A stretch of 64,000 bases of DNA from Terriglobales bacterium (GTDB taxonomy: Bacteria > Acidobacteriota > Terriglobia > Terriglobales > Acidobacteriaceae): contig DASRFG010000023.1 of NCBI GenBank assembly GCA_035651655.1, positions 1 to 64,000 on the forward strand. Direction: 5' to 3'. Below are positions 27,391-36,478 of the stretch, one piece after another (the first letter of the stretch is position 1; the number at the start of each line of letters is the position of its first letter). A program made the translations under genes and the position numbers. Under the pieces are notes generated by a model. It did no database searches. It saw only the letters and a program-made list of their open reading frames with translations, and had not been told where the DNA came from.

Positions 27391-28551
27391 ATGACAAAAG
27401 CTACTGACGAGCAGTTCATGCAGCAGGCGTTGCAATTGGCCGAGCAGAGTGTGGGGTTGGCATCACCCAACCCCAATGTGGGAGCGTTGCTGGTTAGCGA
27501 TTCTGGCGAGGTGGTAGGCAGCGGCCATTACACTTATGACGGCCTTAAACACGCAGAGGTGATTGCGCTCGAGAAGGCGGGTGAACGTGCGCGTGGAAGC
27601 ACCCTTTACATTAACTTCGAACCCTGCTGCCACCAAGGCCGTACCGGGCCTTGCACCGACGCTCTAACTGCCGCCGGAATTCGCCAGGTAGTTGCTTCTA
27701 TCGCCGACCCAAATCCGCAGGTGCGTGGCAAAGGATTCGCCCGGCTGCGCGCTGCCGGAATTCGAGTGCTGGTTGGGGCGGGAGAAGCGCAAGCCAGCAA
27801 ATTGAACGAAGCCTTTGCCAAATATATCCGCCACAAAACCCCGTTGGTGACGCTTAAAGCGGGCATGACTCTCGACGGCAAGATTGCGCCGCCCTCGGAT
27901 GAATCCGCAGCTTCTGCGATCCTGGGTGGGGGCGGCGTGAGCGGCGGTTGGATCACCAGTGACGCGGCCCGAGCGCACGTGCAGGAACTGCGTCACCAGC
28001 ACGACGCCATTCTGGTGGGAGTAGGCACTATCATCGCGGATGATCCTCTGCTGACGGATCGCAGTGGAAAGCCGCGGAGGCGGGCCCTTCTACGGGTGAT
28101 TGTGGACTCACGGTTGCGGCTCCCGCTCGAGTCCCGTGTGGTGAAAACGGCAAAGGATGATTTGCTGGTGCTGTGCTCGTTTGCTGAAGAGAAGAAACGG
28201 CGGCAACTGGAGGAGCGCGGGGTTCAAGTGGAGCAAGTGCCGCTTGGTTCATCGGATGGGAGGCCGGGAATGCGGGAGATTGCCGTCCGTCTGGGAAAAT
28301 CAGAGATAACCAGCTTGCTGATTGAGGGCGGAGCTATGGTTAACTGGACAGCGCTGGCCTCGGGAGTCGTGGACAAGGTCTTTTTGTACTACGCGCCCAA
28401 AATTCTGGCGGGAACGGGGTCAGTTCCTTTTGCTGCGGGACAGGGTTTTCGAAGGATGAGCGAAGCCGCCCATCTGCGTTCTTTCGCTCTGCACCGGTTC
28501 GGTGAAGACTTTGCGGTGGAAGGCTACTTGCGCGATCCTTACGGAGATTGA
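27391..28551 (+). CDS. ribD: Bifunctional riboflavin deaminase/reductase
   Basis: A 386-residue RibD. The N-terminal deaminase has the zinc site HAEV and PCCHQGRTGPC; the C-terminal reductase begins VTLKAGMTLDGKIAPP and has LLIEGGAMVNWTAL. It converts the pyrimidine from GTP cyclohydrolase II to 5-amino-6-ribitylaminouracil phosphate in two steps. A glycine-rich insert (SAILGGGGVSGG, about 170-182) lengthens the domain linker. ribE follows after 12 bases. No FMN riboswitch fits in the 59-base gap before the gene. Confidence 0.95.
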   Translation: MTKATDEQFMQQALQLAEQSVGLASPNPNVGALLVSDSGEVVGSGHYTYDGLKHAEVIALEKAGERARGSTLYINFEPCCHQGRTGPCTDALTAAGIRQVVASIADPNPQVRGKGFARLRAAGIRVLVGAGEAQASKLNEAFAKYIRHKTPLVTLKAGMTLDGKIAPPSDESAASAILGGGGVSGGWITSDAARAHVQELRHQHDAILVGVGTIIADDPLLTDRSGKPRRRALLRVIVDSRLRLPLESRVVKTAKDDLLVLCSFAEEKKRRQLEERGVQVEQVPLGSSDGRPGMREIAVRLGKSEITSLLIEGGAMVNWTALASGVVDKVFLYYAPKILAGTGSVPFAAGQGFRRMSEAAHLRSFALHRFGEDFAVEGYLRDPYGD

Positions 28552-28563
28552 GACGGAGACACG

Positions 28564-29205
28564 ATGTTTACGGGGTTGATCGAGGAAGTCGGACGCGTTC
28601 AGGAGATAGTCGAAGATCACGGCCAAAGGCGGCTAAGCGTGGCCTGCTCCCGGCTGGCGCGTGAATTAAAGAAAGGTGACAGCATTGCGGTCAGTGGCGT
28701 GTGCCTCACGGCGGTAGATATCGCCGCAGGCTCGTTCACGGCCGACCTTGCGCCGGAGACGTGGATGCGCACTTCTTTTTCCGGTATCGGCAAGGGATCG
28801 CTGGTGAACCTTGAACTGCCGATGAAAGCGGATGGCAGATTCGGAGGACATCTGGTTCAGGGACACGTTGATGGAACCGGAACCGTGATCAGCTTAGAAA
28901 AAATTGGCGAGGGCGGTGACTATTGGTTGCAGGTCGAGATCCCGGATGAACTCGGACGCTATGTGGTATTCAAGGGATCGCTGGCCGTAGAAGGAATCAG
29001 CTTGACGATAGCCCAGGTGGAAGGGAGAACGGTTAGGATTGCCATAATTCCTCACACCCTGGAAGTGACCAATCTTCGATCCCTCAAGCCGGGCGATAAG
29101 GTGAATCTGGAAGTTGACCTGATCGCGAAATATGTGGAGAAGATGCTGCGGCGTTCGGCGCCGGGTTCGGTTACGTTGGAGCGTTTAGTCGCCGAAGGCT
29201 TTTGA
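28564..29205 (+). CDS. ribE: Riboflavin synthase, alpha subunit
   Basis: A 213-residue enzyme with two lumazine-binding repeats. The first starts MFTGLIEEVGRVQ and has SGVCLTAVD; the second starts GHLVQGHVDGTG and has EGISLTIAQV. It dismutates two 6,7-dimethyl-8-ribityllumazine molecules into riboflavin and the RibD product. It is tightly linked behind ribD. The other riboflavin genes (ribA/B, ribH) are not in this window. Confidence 0.95.
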   Translation: MFTGLIEEVGRVQEIVEDHGQRRLSVACSRLARELKKGDSIAVSGVCLTAVDIAAGSFTADLAPETWMRTSFSGIGKGSLVNLELPMKADGRFGGHLVQGHVDGTGTVISLEKIGEGGDYWLQVEIPDELGRYVVFKGSLAVEGISLTIAQVEGRTVRIAIIPHTLEVTNLRSLKPGDKVNLEVDLIAKYVEKMLRRSAPGSVTLERLVAEGF

Positions 29206-29213
29206 TGTTGTAC

Positions 29214-30398
29214 CTATCGTTGCTGTTCGATTTGGCGACGCCGAATCATCCAGATCGTAATGCAATTCACTGCTGCGCCAATCATCGGCAGGGCCATGCC
29301 GGCGCGCACACTGTAGGCTTGCGAGATGTGACCAACTCCCCAGGGAAATACGGCTCCTCCCGCCAGCCCGACCGCAAATAGCACACCGAAAACTGTTCCG
29401 GCGTTGCGCTGATAGCGGTCACCCGCCATGGCCAAGATGGTGGGAAAGATAGCGCTGAATGCGAAACCGGTCGAGGCAACGGCCACTGCGAGCAAAGGCA
29501 AAGAACGGACCAGCAACAGCACGGCGCAGGTCGCCAGTGAGACAGCAGCGCTCAGCAACACGAGTTGCACATCCTTTAACCACCGCAGCAGTCGCGATGC
29601 TGCCACGCGACCGAGCATCAGGCCCGCCCAATATCCCGCGAGCACCCAGGTTGCAATGCGGGCTTGGGCGCCGAGCGTGATCAAGTAGCTGGACGTCCAC
29701 CCGCCGAGGACCGCCTCATTTCCTGATTCAATAAGCAGAAGAAATCCGAACAGCAGCAAGCCCGGATGTCGCAAAACCTCGGCGAGTTCTTGCAAAGAAA
29801 TTGCGTGCGGCTCGCGGGTGGCAGGAAACGTGAGCAGCGCGTACAAGATGCCGCACATTGCCGGCAAGATAGCGGAAGCAATCAGCAATTCCGGAATCGG
29901 TATGCGGGTGGCGACGCTGGCGGTCACGAGCGGCATGAACAGCGCGCCGAAGCCATAAAATACTCCCAGAATGTTCAGCATGGGGCCGCGGTTCTCGGGA
30001 TAAAGATCTGAGGCCAGAACATTGGCCGCGGTATTCAGGCCGCCCCCTCCTGATCCCAGGGCAAGTGTGGCGGCGGCAGCTGCCCAGAAAGACTGAGCAG
30101 CTGCAAAGGCGAGCAGCCCGCCAGCAACCAACAGGGATGAGACCAGCAGCACTGGCTTGTTGCCGAAACGATCAATGAGAGGCCCCACGCCCAAGGTCGC
30201 GAGACAGATGCACAGGTACAGCAACAGAAAGAGATCACCCTTTTGCACAAGATCTATGTGCAGCCGGGAGTGAACCTGCGGAAGTCCAAACAAGGTACCC
30301 AGCAGTGCTAAAACGATGCCGAACATGAACATGCCCGTGCAGGAAGCTGCGAAAAGACGCGTGCGCTTAATCGCAGGGCTCAGCGAGGCGGCGATCAT
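29214..30398 (-). CDS. MFS transporter (sugar/FucP-like group)
   Basis: A 394-residue, twelve-helix carrier. It opens with a helix near residue 15-35 (SCTGMFMFGIVLALLGTLFG), has the loop motif GPLIDRFGNKPVLL, and GGGGLNTAANVLASDLYPE in helix 4-5. The second half shows GRVAASRLLRWLKD. The overall shape recalls fucose/glucose permeases, but the substrate is not determined. It converges on ribE with an 8-base gap. Confidence 0.8.
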   Translation of the reverse strand: MIAASLSPAIKRTRLFAASCTGMFMFGIVLALLGTLFGLPQVHSRLHIDLVQKGDLFLLLYLCICLATLGVGPLIDRFGNKPVLLVSSLLVAGGLLAFAAAQSFWAAAAATLALGSGGGGLNTAANVLASDLYPENRGPMLNILGVFYGFGALFMPLVTASVATRIPIPELLIASAILPAMCGILYALLTFPATREPHAISLQELAEVLRHPGLLLFGFLLLIESGNEAVLGGWTSSYLITLGAQARIATWVLAGYWAGLMLGRVAASRLLRWLKDVQLVLLSAAVSLATCAVLLLVRSLPLLAVAVASTGFAFSAIFPTILAMAGDRYQRNAGTVFGVLFAVGLAGGAVFPWGVGHISQAYSVRAGMALPMIGAAVNCITIWMIRRRQIEQQR

Positions 30399-30519
30399 CA
30401 GCGGTTCGCGCCGGCGAAAGGCTGGTATTGAGCAGACATGTTTGGCAGGGAGCTCGGCGCCTCGATTTTAACAAGCCGGTGAACGGGAGAGATGGGCGGT
30501 GGAATGAAGGGTGTGGAAA

Positions 30520-30720
30520 TCAGAGCTTCTGAATGCGCTTTAACTCAACCTTCAGGGCCTCTGATACTCGCTTGGAGCGTCTTTCGCCACGTGCCACGCG
30601 GCTTACATATGAGCGATCCACCTTCAGTTTCCGGGCGACGCGGGCATACAAACCGCGATATTGAGCGTATCGCGCCAGCTCACGATTTTTGGTAGTATGT
30701 CCTGTCACCAATCGTGACAC
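30520..30720 (-). CDS. Small HTH protein
   Basis: A 66-residue basic protein starting with GTG. The core ELARYAQYRGLYARVARKLK followed by VDRSYVSRVARGERRSKRV is a helix-turn-helix with a recognition helix like that of Xre/Cro regulators. It is probably a DNA-binding repressor. An inverted repeat covers its start codon, and a near-consensus promoter lies 34 bases upstream. It is divergent from a second small HTH gene at 30792. A GTG at codon 5 is an alternative start. Confidence 0.65.
   Translation of the reverse strand: MSRLVTGHTTKNRELARYAQYRGLYARVARKLKVDRSYVSRVARGERRSKRVSEALKVELKRIQKL
30703..30719. promoter_or_regulatory. Inverted repeat over the start codon of the small HTH gene
   Basis: TGTCAC-CAATC-GTGACA, a perfect 6-base repeat with a 5-base spacer. 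A repressor bound here would block elongation into the gene, or the RNA could fold over the start. Autoregulation is the simplest reading. Confidence 0.45.
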
Positions 30721-30753
30721 TCTGCACGTCCACCCTTGGGGACTTGCACTTTT

Positions 30754-30781
30754 AATATAACGCCAGCGTTAAGGGTGTCAA
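30754..30781 (-). promoter_or_regulatory. Strong promoter of the small HTH gene
   Basis: On the minus strand TTGACA (30776-30781), 16 bases, then TATATT (30754-30759). The -35 box is perfect. The start would fall near 30747, 27 bases before the GTG. Confidence 0.65.
30758..30771. promoter_or_regulatory. Palindromic operator candidate between -35 and -10
   Basis: TAACGC-CA-GCGTTA is a 6-base perfect inverted repeat lying between the two promoter hexamers, overlapping the -10 by two bases. This is the position of a classic repressor operator such as those used by Xre/Cro proteins. Confidence 0.55.
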
Positions 30782-30791
30782 GAACTCAATT

Positions 30792-31052
30792 ATGCGTACG
30801 GCAGCGAAGCTTGCAAGACCCGAGTGGGCGGAAAGAATTCTGAACCTGCGCGACAAGTTGGAACTCAGCCAGACAGAGTTTGCAGCAAAGCTTAACGTGT
30901 CTGCTATGGCGGTGTCCCGCTGGGAGCGCGCAATCAATGAACCTCCGGCAGAGGCTTATATTCAGCTCGGAAAATTGGCCGGTGTCCCCGAGTGTTGGTT
31001 TTTCTGGCAAAAGGCGGGGTTGAGCAAGTCCGACCTCAGACGCGCTCTTTAG
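30792..31052 (+). CDS. Xre-family transcriptional regulator
   Basis: An 86-residue HTH_3 protein. Residues about 15-70 read RILNLRDKLELSQTEFAAKL, then NVSAMAVSRWERAINEPPAE, the standard Xre five-helix core, with the recognition helix in AVSRWERA. A short C-terminal tail contains CWFFWQKAGLSKSD. It is divergent from the smaller HTH gene over a 71-base spacer with a palindromic operator, so one or both probably repress the shared region. Its stop codon overlaps the stop of the convergent phosphoesterase gene by four bases. Confidence 0.85.
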   Translation: MRTAAKLARPEWAERILNLRDKLELSQTEFAAKLNVSAMAVSRWERAINEPPAEAYIQLGKLAGVPECWFFWQKAGLSKSDLRRAL

Positions 31053-33892
31053 AAGTGACGATGACGCGGTCCTCCCAAGGCAGCATGGTTGGAGAGCGGC
31101 ATCGGCCGATTGCCCATGCGATCCCGCCACAGAATCGCGTTCAATTGGGACGCCTCGGCCCGGTCCTCGTGGGTGAAGTCCATGAGTTCTGAATCCTCTT
31201 CATCCTGATCCTTGCCGGTGGCGGCATTCATAGTAAACAACAATCCATTGTCGCGATTGCGATAGTCGGCGGTGAATGGCGGCTGATCTCCTTGTCCGGC
31301 AAAGAGCGGCGACATAACCGCCGCCCGCGCGTCGTTGTTGTTCATGGGCGGCAATCCCAACAGAGCTTCGATGGTGCGCACCAGGTTTACCGTGGTGTAG
31401 AAGTGGTGGTCGATAACCGGCTGTGCTGGTGAACCGGGTGAGTACTTGCTGATGACCAAGGCGATGCTGCGATGCGCATCAACATGATCGGCGCCATCCT
31501 GCGCGTCGTCTTCCAAAACGAGGATAGCGGTGTCGTCCCAATAAGCGCTGTGTGAAATTGCTTCGACGACGCGTCCAACCGCCAGGTCGTTGTCTGCAAC
31601 GGAAGCTGAGGGGGTAGGCGAGCCCCGTCGCTTGCCCGAAGTATGGTCGTTCGGCAATCTGAGCAAAACGTAGGCCGGCAACTCTTCACCGCTGCCCTGT
31701 TGCCGCGCTCGGACGAATCCGCTGAACTCATTGAGGAATTCATCCACCCGTAGCTGGTCAGGGTATTCAACGCGGAAATCCGGGAAATTGGGATCGAAGT
31801 GGCCGCGCAATTCCGGTTTTGTGGGAAGGTTGTGCGCTGGTAACGGTATGCGCCAGGGATACGGGCTGGGCGACCCATGCGGCACTCCCACATTGGGGGG
31901 CAGAGGCTCTCCTTTTTTTACCTCGATCCGTCCGCACTCACTTGCTGCCGGGGAAGGCGTACCCTGCTGGGGGGATTGCTGGGCCTCGGTTTCGCCACAC
32001 CACGATGTAGCCACGAACTCGCCATAATGGCGATATGTAAGGTGGTGACTGGCGACGCTCGTCCAAATGTAACCGGTTTGCGGCTCGTTGACGTCAGGTT
32101 CGTTGTCAGCTAATGGAGAGTTCCCTGCTACCTCGCCTTCGTAATCGTAGGTCCGTTCGCCACCACGGTAGGCAATCTGCCAGGTTTTTTCCGTGTAATC
32201 GCTGGTAATGGCGGCAGTGGACCAGACGTGCCCGTCGCCGGAAACCTCGCCGCTGTCGTAGAAGTTATCCAGAATTCCGAACTGGCGCGCCAATTTGTGC
32301 TGATTGGGCGTAATGTCCTCTCCGTACATGCAGAGCGAAGGGTCGCCATCGCCAGGTTTCAAATCCCCGAAGACCTGATCGTAGGTACGGTTTTCCTTGA
32401 TGATGTAAATGACGTGGCGGATGGGATTCGTTCCGTTGCGGAACGCAAGCTGCCCCATTTCGCCATTCATTAAGTTGCTGTGCTCGACTTCCCGCGTAAG
32501 TTCTGCCAATTGAGGTTCCGTTTTGCTGATGCTCAGACGAGCGATGGATCCATGCAGCAGAGTCGCGATATAACCGGCCTCCGACGAGTGTTGGAGCATG
32601 GGATTGGGACTGGTTCCCTGCCCTTTGCCGCTGGCGATGAGCAAATCGTCGCCGCGGACCGCAAGCGCGGTGGGATACCAATCGGTGGGAATAAATCCGA
32701 GTGCCGCAACCGGGTACGACCCAGCCTCGCGATCCGCGAGCTTGGAAACATCGAATACCGCCACCGCGTCCGAGGAAGCATTAGCCACAAACAGATGTTT
32801 TCCGTCAGCGGATTGCGCAAGCGCGTTTGGATAGGTTCCTCCGTACTCCTGACCACGAAGACGGGTGGAAAGCAGTCCGCGTAATTTGCCGTCGCGTGTT
32901 TGCACAACCGCAACGGCGTCTGCATTCGCGAGTGTCACGTACAACAAGCTCTCATCGCGACTCAGCAGCATGGCGGTGGGATGAGAGCCCGCAGCGGTGG
33001 CGGATGACGGCTTGAGCAGCGGCACGGATCGGGTCACTCGACCGTGCTTGAGGTCAAGCTCAGCAACTTGCGATGCGTTCCAAAGGCTGATGAATGCGCG
33101 TTTTCCGTCACGAGTGACGACTGCGCCGTAGGGAAACGCCGACGGCACCAATGGACCGGTGCTCAGATCGAAACGCTTCAGGATCTTTCCTTTTCTCGGG
33201 TCGAGCAGCACAGCGTTATCTGAATAGTTGTTGGCGACCAGCAGCTTCTCGCTCTTACCTGGCACCACTGCGATGCCGGCGGGATAAGGAATCGCGCTGC
33301 CTTTGGGCACCTTTGCCAGGTCAGCGGGTACTTGCTTGCCTTTTGCCAAGGGTTGCAGCGGGATTGGAATGAATCGCTCTGGCGAGATTCGCCCGTGATC
33401 GAAACCATATACCGCGATGCCGTTGCCCGTGTCGCGTGGCCGCTTGCCGGTGGGATCAGTTATGGAAGCAAAGCCGGCATAGAGCCTCTGTCCATCGCCA
33501 CTAAACGTCAGGCCGATGAAGAAGGACTGACGCGCGTGACCGGCGAGACGCGGCTCGGGAAAGTCGGAAATGTGATTGCTCTCCAGGTGGAGGACGGTGA
33601 GCGATTGCCGATATTCTGATTCGGCGGTCCCATAACCAGCATTCAGCGTCACCAAATAATGCCCGTCTGGGCTTAACGCAGCGGTTACAGGAAGGCCATT
33701 GGTATCACCTAAGCGACCCGGCACGGGAGCGACCAGCAACTTGCTTGTGGGCAGCTGCAATGTGCGACGGCTTGCAATCTCTCGCTGATAGGCAACGGCC
33801 AGGGTAGCCAGAAAGAACACGAATATTAATGCGCGCGGTTTCGTCAAGGTTGGCGTCCGTCTTGTAGTTGGATCAAAACCAGAGAGGCTCAT
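31049..33892 (-). CDS. YVTN beta-propeller - phosphoesterase fusion protein, exported
   Basis: A 947-residue protein. An N-terminal membrane helix (ALIFVFFLATLAVAYQ, about 21-36) anchors or exports it. Residues about 60-470 form a YVTN-type seven-bladed propeller (TAALSPDGHYLVTLNAGYGT, ANNYSDNAVLLDPRKGKIL, ANASSDAVAVFDV). The second half is a phosphoesterase-family (AcpA/phospholipase C-like) domain: VIYIIKENRTYDQVFGDL, LDNFYDSGEVSGDGHVWSTA and, near the end, LEDDAQDGADHVDAHRS, with metal-binding Asp, Glu and His residues. It likely hydrolyses phosphate esters in the periplasm. Such fusions are frequent in Acidobacteriota. Confidence 0.85.
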   Translation of the reverse strand: MSLSGFDPTTRRTPTLTKPRALIFVFFLATLAVAYQREIASRRTLQLPTSKLLVAPVPGRLGDTNGLPVTAALSPDGHYLVTLNAGYGTAESEYRQSLTVLHLESNHISDFPEPRLAGHARQSFFIGLTFSGDGQRLYAGFASITDPTGKRPRDTGNGIAVYGFDHGRISPERFIPIPLQPLAKGKQVPADLAKVPKGSAIPYPAGIAVVPGKSEKLLVANNYSDNAVLLDPRKGKILKRFDLSTGPLVPSAFPYGAVVTRDGKRAFISLWNASQVAELDLKHGRVTRSVPLLKPSSATAAGSHPTAMLLSRDESLLYVTLANADAVAVVQTRDGKLRGLLSTRLRGQEYGGTYPNALAQSADGKHLFVANASSDAVAVFDVSKLADREAGSYPVAALGFIPTDWYPTALAVRGDDLLIASGKGQGTSPNPMLQHSSEAGYIATLLHGSIARLSISKTEPQLAELTREVEHSNLMNGEMGQLAFRNGTNPIRHVIYIIKENRTYDQVFGDLKPGDGDPSLCMYGEDITPNQHKLARQFGILDNFYDSGEVSGDGHVWSTAAITSDYTEKTWQIAYRGGERTYDYEGEVAGNSPLADNEPDVNEPQTGYIWTSVASHHLTYRHYGEFVATSWCGETEAQQSPQQGTPSPAASECGRIEVKKGEPLPPNVGVPHGSPSPYPWRIPLPAHNLPTKPELRGHFDPNFPDFRVEYPDQLRVDEFLNEFSGFVRARQQGSGEELPAYVLLRLPNDHTSGKRRGSPTPSASVADNDLAVGRVVEAISHSAYWDDTAILVLEDDAQDGADHVDAHRSIALVISKYSPGSPAQPVIDHHFYTTVNLVRTIEALLGLPPMNNNDARAAVMSPLFAGQGDQPPFTADYRNRDNGLLFTMNAATGKDQDEEDSELMDFTHEDRAEASQLNAILWRDRMGNRPMPLSNHAALGGPRHRHF

Positions 33893-34164
33893 TGTAACTG
33901 AACTACTGCTACACAGCTCTCCAGCAGAACAGAACGCCGAGTACTCTAGCTCACGTGAGTTAAGCGCCGGTCAACTCGGCTAAAGCCTTTCCGCTCAGCA
34001 CCGGTTTTCAGTTTCGCGTGTGTAGCACCCTCGCGCGCGACATTGCATCTACGAACATTCGACCAAGGTTGGAGGCCATCCCGCTGTAAATGTGTAGGCC
34101 TCCAATCAAGAAGAACGACATCAGAGAGGTCTGGTCGCGAATTTATTTGTCCGGGAGGTTATTT

Positions 34165-34593
34165 GTGGCAATTTTACAAGCTGTTGTCAAAGGTTTAACA
34201 AAGCCTGCTCCTAAAGTCATTTCCCCCAACGTGCATGGCGTTCTGGATTACGTGATCGCTGCCACATTCTTTGTGGGAGGGATTTTCATGATGCGACGCA
34301 ATAAACGTGCAGGTATTAGCGCATTGGCTTGTGGGGCAGCCGAGACCGTCACTAGCCTGCTCACTGATTATCCTGCCGGGATTGCTGAGCTGGTGACCTT
34401 TCCGACACATGGCAAGATTGATATGGGATTGGCGGCAATGACAGCTACCCTGCCAGGGTTTATGGATTTTGAAGATGAGCGCGAGAAGACGTTTTTTACC
34501 GCGGAAGCGGTGCTGATGACAGTGCTCGCCGGTCTGACTGATTTTGGAGACGGGCGCGGCTATCAAAGGGCATTTGAGCAAGAGGCTGCGTAA
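34165..34593 (+). CDS. Small membrane protein of unknown function (SPxxHGVLDY type)
   Basis: A 142-residue protein with three or four predicted membrane segments (VIAATFFVGGIFMM, ISALACGAAETVTSLL, TAEAVLMTVLAGLTD). The motif ISPNVHGVLDYVIA near residue 19 recurs in small uncharacterised membrane proteins. The GTG start at 34165 has GGGAGG six bases upstream; the frame is open 25 codons further upstream from an ATG, but without a ribosome site. It precedes and may be co-transcribed with the YihY/BrkB-type gene. Confidence 0.6.
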   Translation: MAILQAVVKGLTKPAPKVISPNVHGVLDYVIAATFFVGGIFMMRRNKRAGISALACGAAETVTSLLTDYPAGIAELVTFPTHGKIDMGLAAMTATLPGFMDFEDEREKTFFTAEAVLMTVLAGLTDFGDGRGYQRAFEQEAA

Positions 34594-34642
34594 CCTCGAG
34601 CAGGACCGGTCCGGAATTCCGCGTGTGCAGATTGGAGGGGTG

Positions 34643-35569
34643 ATGGAATCGCAATGGCGTTTTGGCGGCCTGACACCGTTGCAGCTGGCCAAACGAGTGG
34701 GCCAGCAGATCAATCAAGACGATGTCTTCGGACGATCGGCTCAACTCGCCTACTATTTTCTGCTAGCACTGTTTCCTTTGCTGATCGTGCTGCTCTCGGC
34801 GCTGGGATATTTTGCTTCCGCGGGAACCGAGCTGCGAAACAGCTTGATGCAGTACCTCGCCCAAGCGATGCCGGGATCAGCTTCCCAGCTGGTGAGCCAA
34901 ACGATTACGCAAGTTATTGAGGCGCGAGGCAGCGGCAAAATCGTACTCGGCTTATTGGGCGCGCTCTGGGCAGCTTCGAATGGGATGGGAGCTATTGTCG
35001 AAACCCTGAACATTGCATACGGAGTAAAAGAGACCAGGCCTTATTGGAAAAAGCGAGCGGTCGCGGTGGGATTGACCGCGGCGCTGGCGGCCCTGATTCT
35101 TTGCGCCTTAGTGTTGACCCTGTATGGCGGCAAGTTGGCGGAATTTATCGGCAGCACTGTGGGTTTAGGGCCCGCCTTCGTGATCACCTGGAAAATCGCG
35201 CAGTGGCCCATTGTGGTCGCCTGTATGGGCGTAGGGTTTGCCTTGGTGTACTACTTTGCCCCGAATGTGGAACGTCCGAAGTGGCATTGGGTGTCGCCCG
35301 GCGCTGCGGTGGGTGTGGTGCTCTGGTTACTGATTTCCTTCGGACTAAGGATTTACCTGCACTTTTTCAACTCGTACAACCAGACCTACGGATCGCTCGG
35401 GGCGGTGATCATTTTAATGTTGTGGTTGTACCTGACAGGCGCAGCAATCCTGATTGGTGGCGAAGTGAACTCGGAAATTGCCAAGGCAGACCAAGCACGA
35501 CAGGCGCACCAGAGAAAACTCAACATTATCCAGAGTGATCTCGAACGAGATCTGAAACGGACCGCCTGA
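34643..35569 (+). CDS. YihY/BrkB family membrane protein
   Basis: A 308-residue protein with about six membrane helices. The family pattern is clear: DDVFGRSAQLAYYFLLALFP at residues 23-42, GLLGALWAASNGMGAI, ALVYYFAPNVERPKWHWVSP and YGSLGAVIILMLWLYLTGAA. Once annotated as ribonuclease BN, the family's true role is unsettled; a lipid or solute transport function has been proposed. GGAGG lies four bases before the ATG at 34643. A longer frame from 34544 overlaps the upstream gene and is not needed. Confidence 0.85.
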   Translation: MESQWRFGGLTPLQLAKRVGQQINQDDVFGRSAQLAYYFLLALFPLLIVLLSALGYFASAGTELRNSLMQYLAQAMPGSASQLVSQTITQVIEARGSGKIVLGLLGALWAASNGMGAIVETLNIAYGVKETRPYWKKRAVAVGLTAALAALILCALVLTLYGGKLAEFIGSTVGLGPAFVITWKIAQWPIVVACMGVGFALVYYFAPNVERPKWHWVSPGAAVGVVLWLLISFGLRIYLHFFNSYNQTYGSLGAVIILMLWLYLTGAAILIGGEVNSEIAKADQARQAHQRKLNIIQSDLERDLKRTA

Positions 35570-35586
35570 GCGCGTTGTTTTCCTGT

Positions 35587-36195
35587 ATGCCCGGCACTGC
35601 TTGGAGTAATATACCGCCCGCGATGCAAACCCTTGGTTTGGCGGACTCCACGCCTCGTAGCGAAAGCCGTCTCAAGAGTCTCTTCTGGCCGTCAATTCAG
35701 AGTGGCGCCGATGTGGACTATCTTGGAGTGCAGGGATATTTGCTGTGCACAGCATTTGCGATTCTGGCGTTTCTCAGCTCGGTGGCAATCGGGCATCCTA
35801 TCGCGGGGGCAGTAGCCTTCGTTTTTTACTATCTGAGCGGTGTTGGCATCCGCGAGCACAGCCGCTACGCCGCTGCAATGGCGTTTGTATTCGCGCTTGC
35901 AGAACTTCCAATTTTACCCAGCATACTGAAAGTCTTCTTTGTAGGGGTGCTATTTTCCAATCTGCGCGCCACTTGGATCGCATCCAGATGGAAGGCCGAT
36001 ACCGAAGAATCCGAACTACCGCCGCGCCTGACTGCGACATGGGGTGACAGATTTTCAGATCGGCTTCCGAGTTGGCTTTGGCCCAAAGTGCGGGCTGTCT
36101 ACTATGTCTTGTCTGTCGCCTTCACGGTGCTGCTGCTTTTTGCTGGAATGGCCATGTTCATCCATCATGGCCCGTCATCAATAAGTCGGCGTTAG
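35587..36195 (+). CDS. Hypothetical membrane protein
   Basis: A 202-residue protein with about four predicted membrane segments (LLCTAFAILAFLSSVAIG, AVAFVFYYLSGVGI, AAMAFVFALAELPILP, VLSVAFTVLLLFAGMAMF). I do not recognise a family. The start is unclear: ATG codons exist at 35587 and 35623, and neither has a good ribosome site. It lies close behind the YihY-like gene and may be read with it. Confidence 0.6.
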   Translation: MPGTAWSNIPPAMQTLGLADSTPRSESRLKSLFWPSIQSGADVDYLGVQGYLLCTAFAILAFLSSVAIGHPIAGAVAFVFYYLSGVGIREHSRYAAAMAFVFALAELPILPSILKVFFVGVLFSNLRATWIASRWKADTEESELPPRLTATWGDRFSDRLPSWLWPKVRAVYYVLSVAFTVLLLFAGMAMFIHHGPSSISRR

Positions 36196-36401
36196 GAACA
36201 TCCGAAGACGCCGCGGCCGGTGACCGAAATATCCGGCCATGGTTCGCGGCTGCCCTTTCCGTGTACCAGCAACAGATCCTCGCGCACAAAGTCACTTTTA
36301 CAGCGCGCCGATCAACAGGACAAAACAGGCGGTTACGACACAAACGACGACACAAATCGTCGCGTATCTCAGGCGCTCTTGTCGCAAGCCATTGATAGGA
36401 A

Positions 36402-36478
36402 TGGCGGGGACGACGGGACTCGAACCCGCGGCCTCTGCCGTGACAGGGCAGCGTTCTAACCAACTGAACTACGTCCCC
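36402..36478 (-). tRNA. tRNA-Asp (GTC)
   Basis: The minus strand folds into a full cloverleaf of 77 bases including an encoded CCA. The acceptor stem is GGGGACG/CGTCCCC, the D-arm contains AGTTCAGTTGGTTAGAAC, the anticodon stem-loop is CTGCC-CTGTCAC-GGCAG with anticodon GTC, and the T-arm holds GGTTCGAGTCC. The discriminator base is G, as required for tRNA-Asp. Confidence 0.97.
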
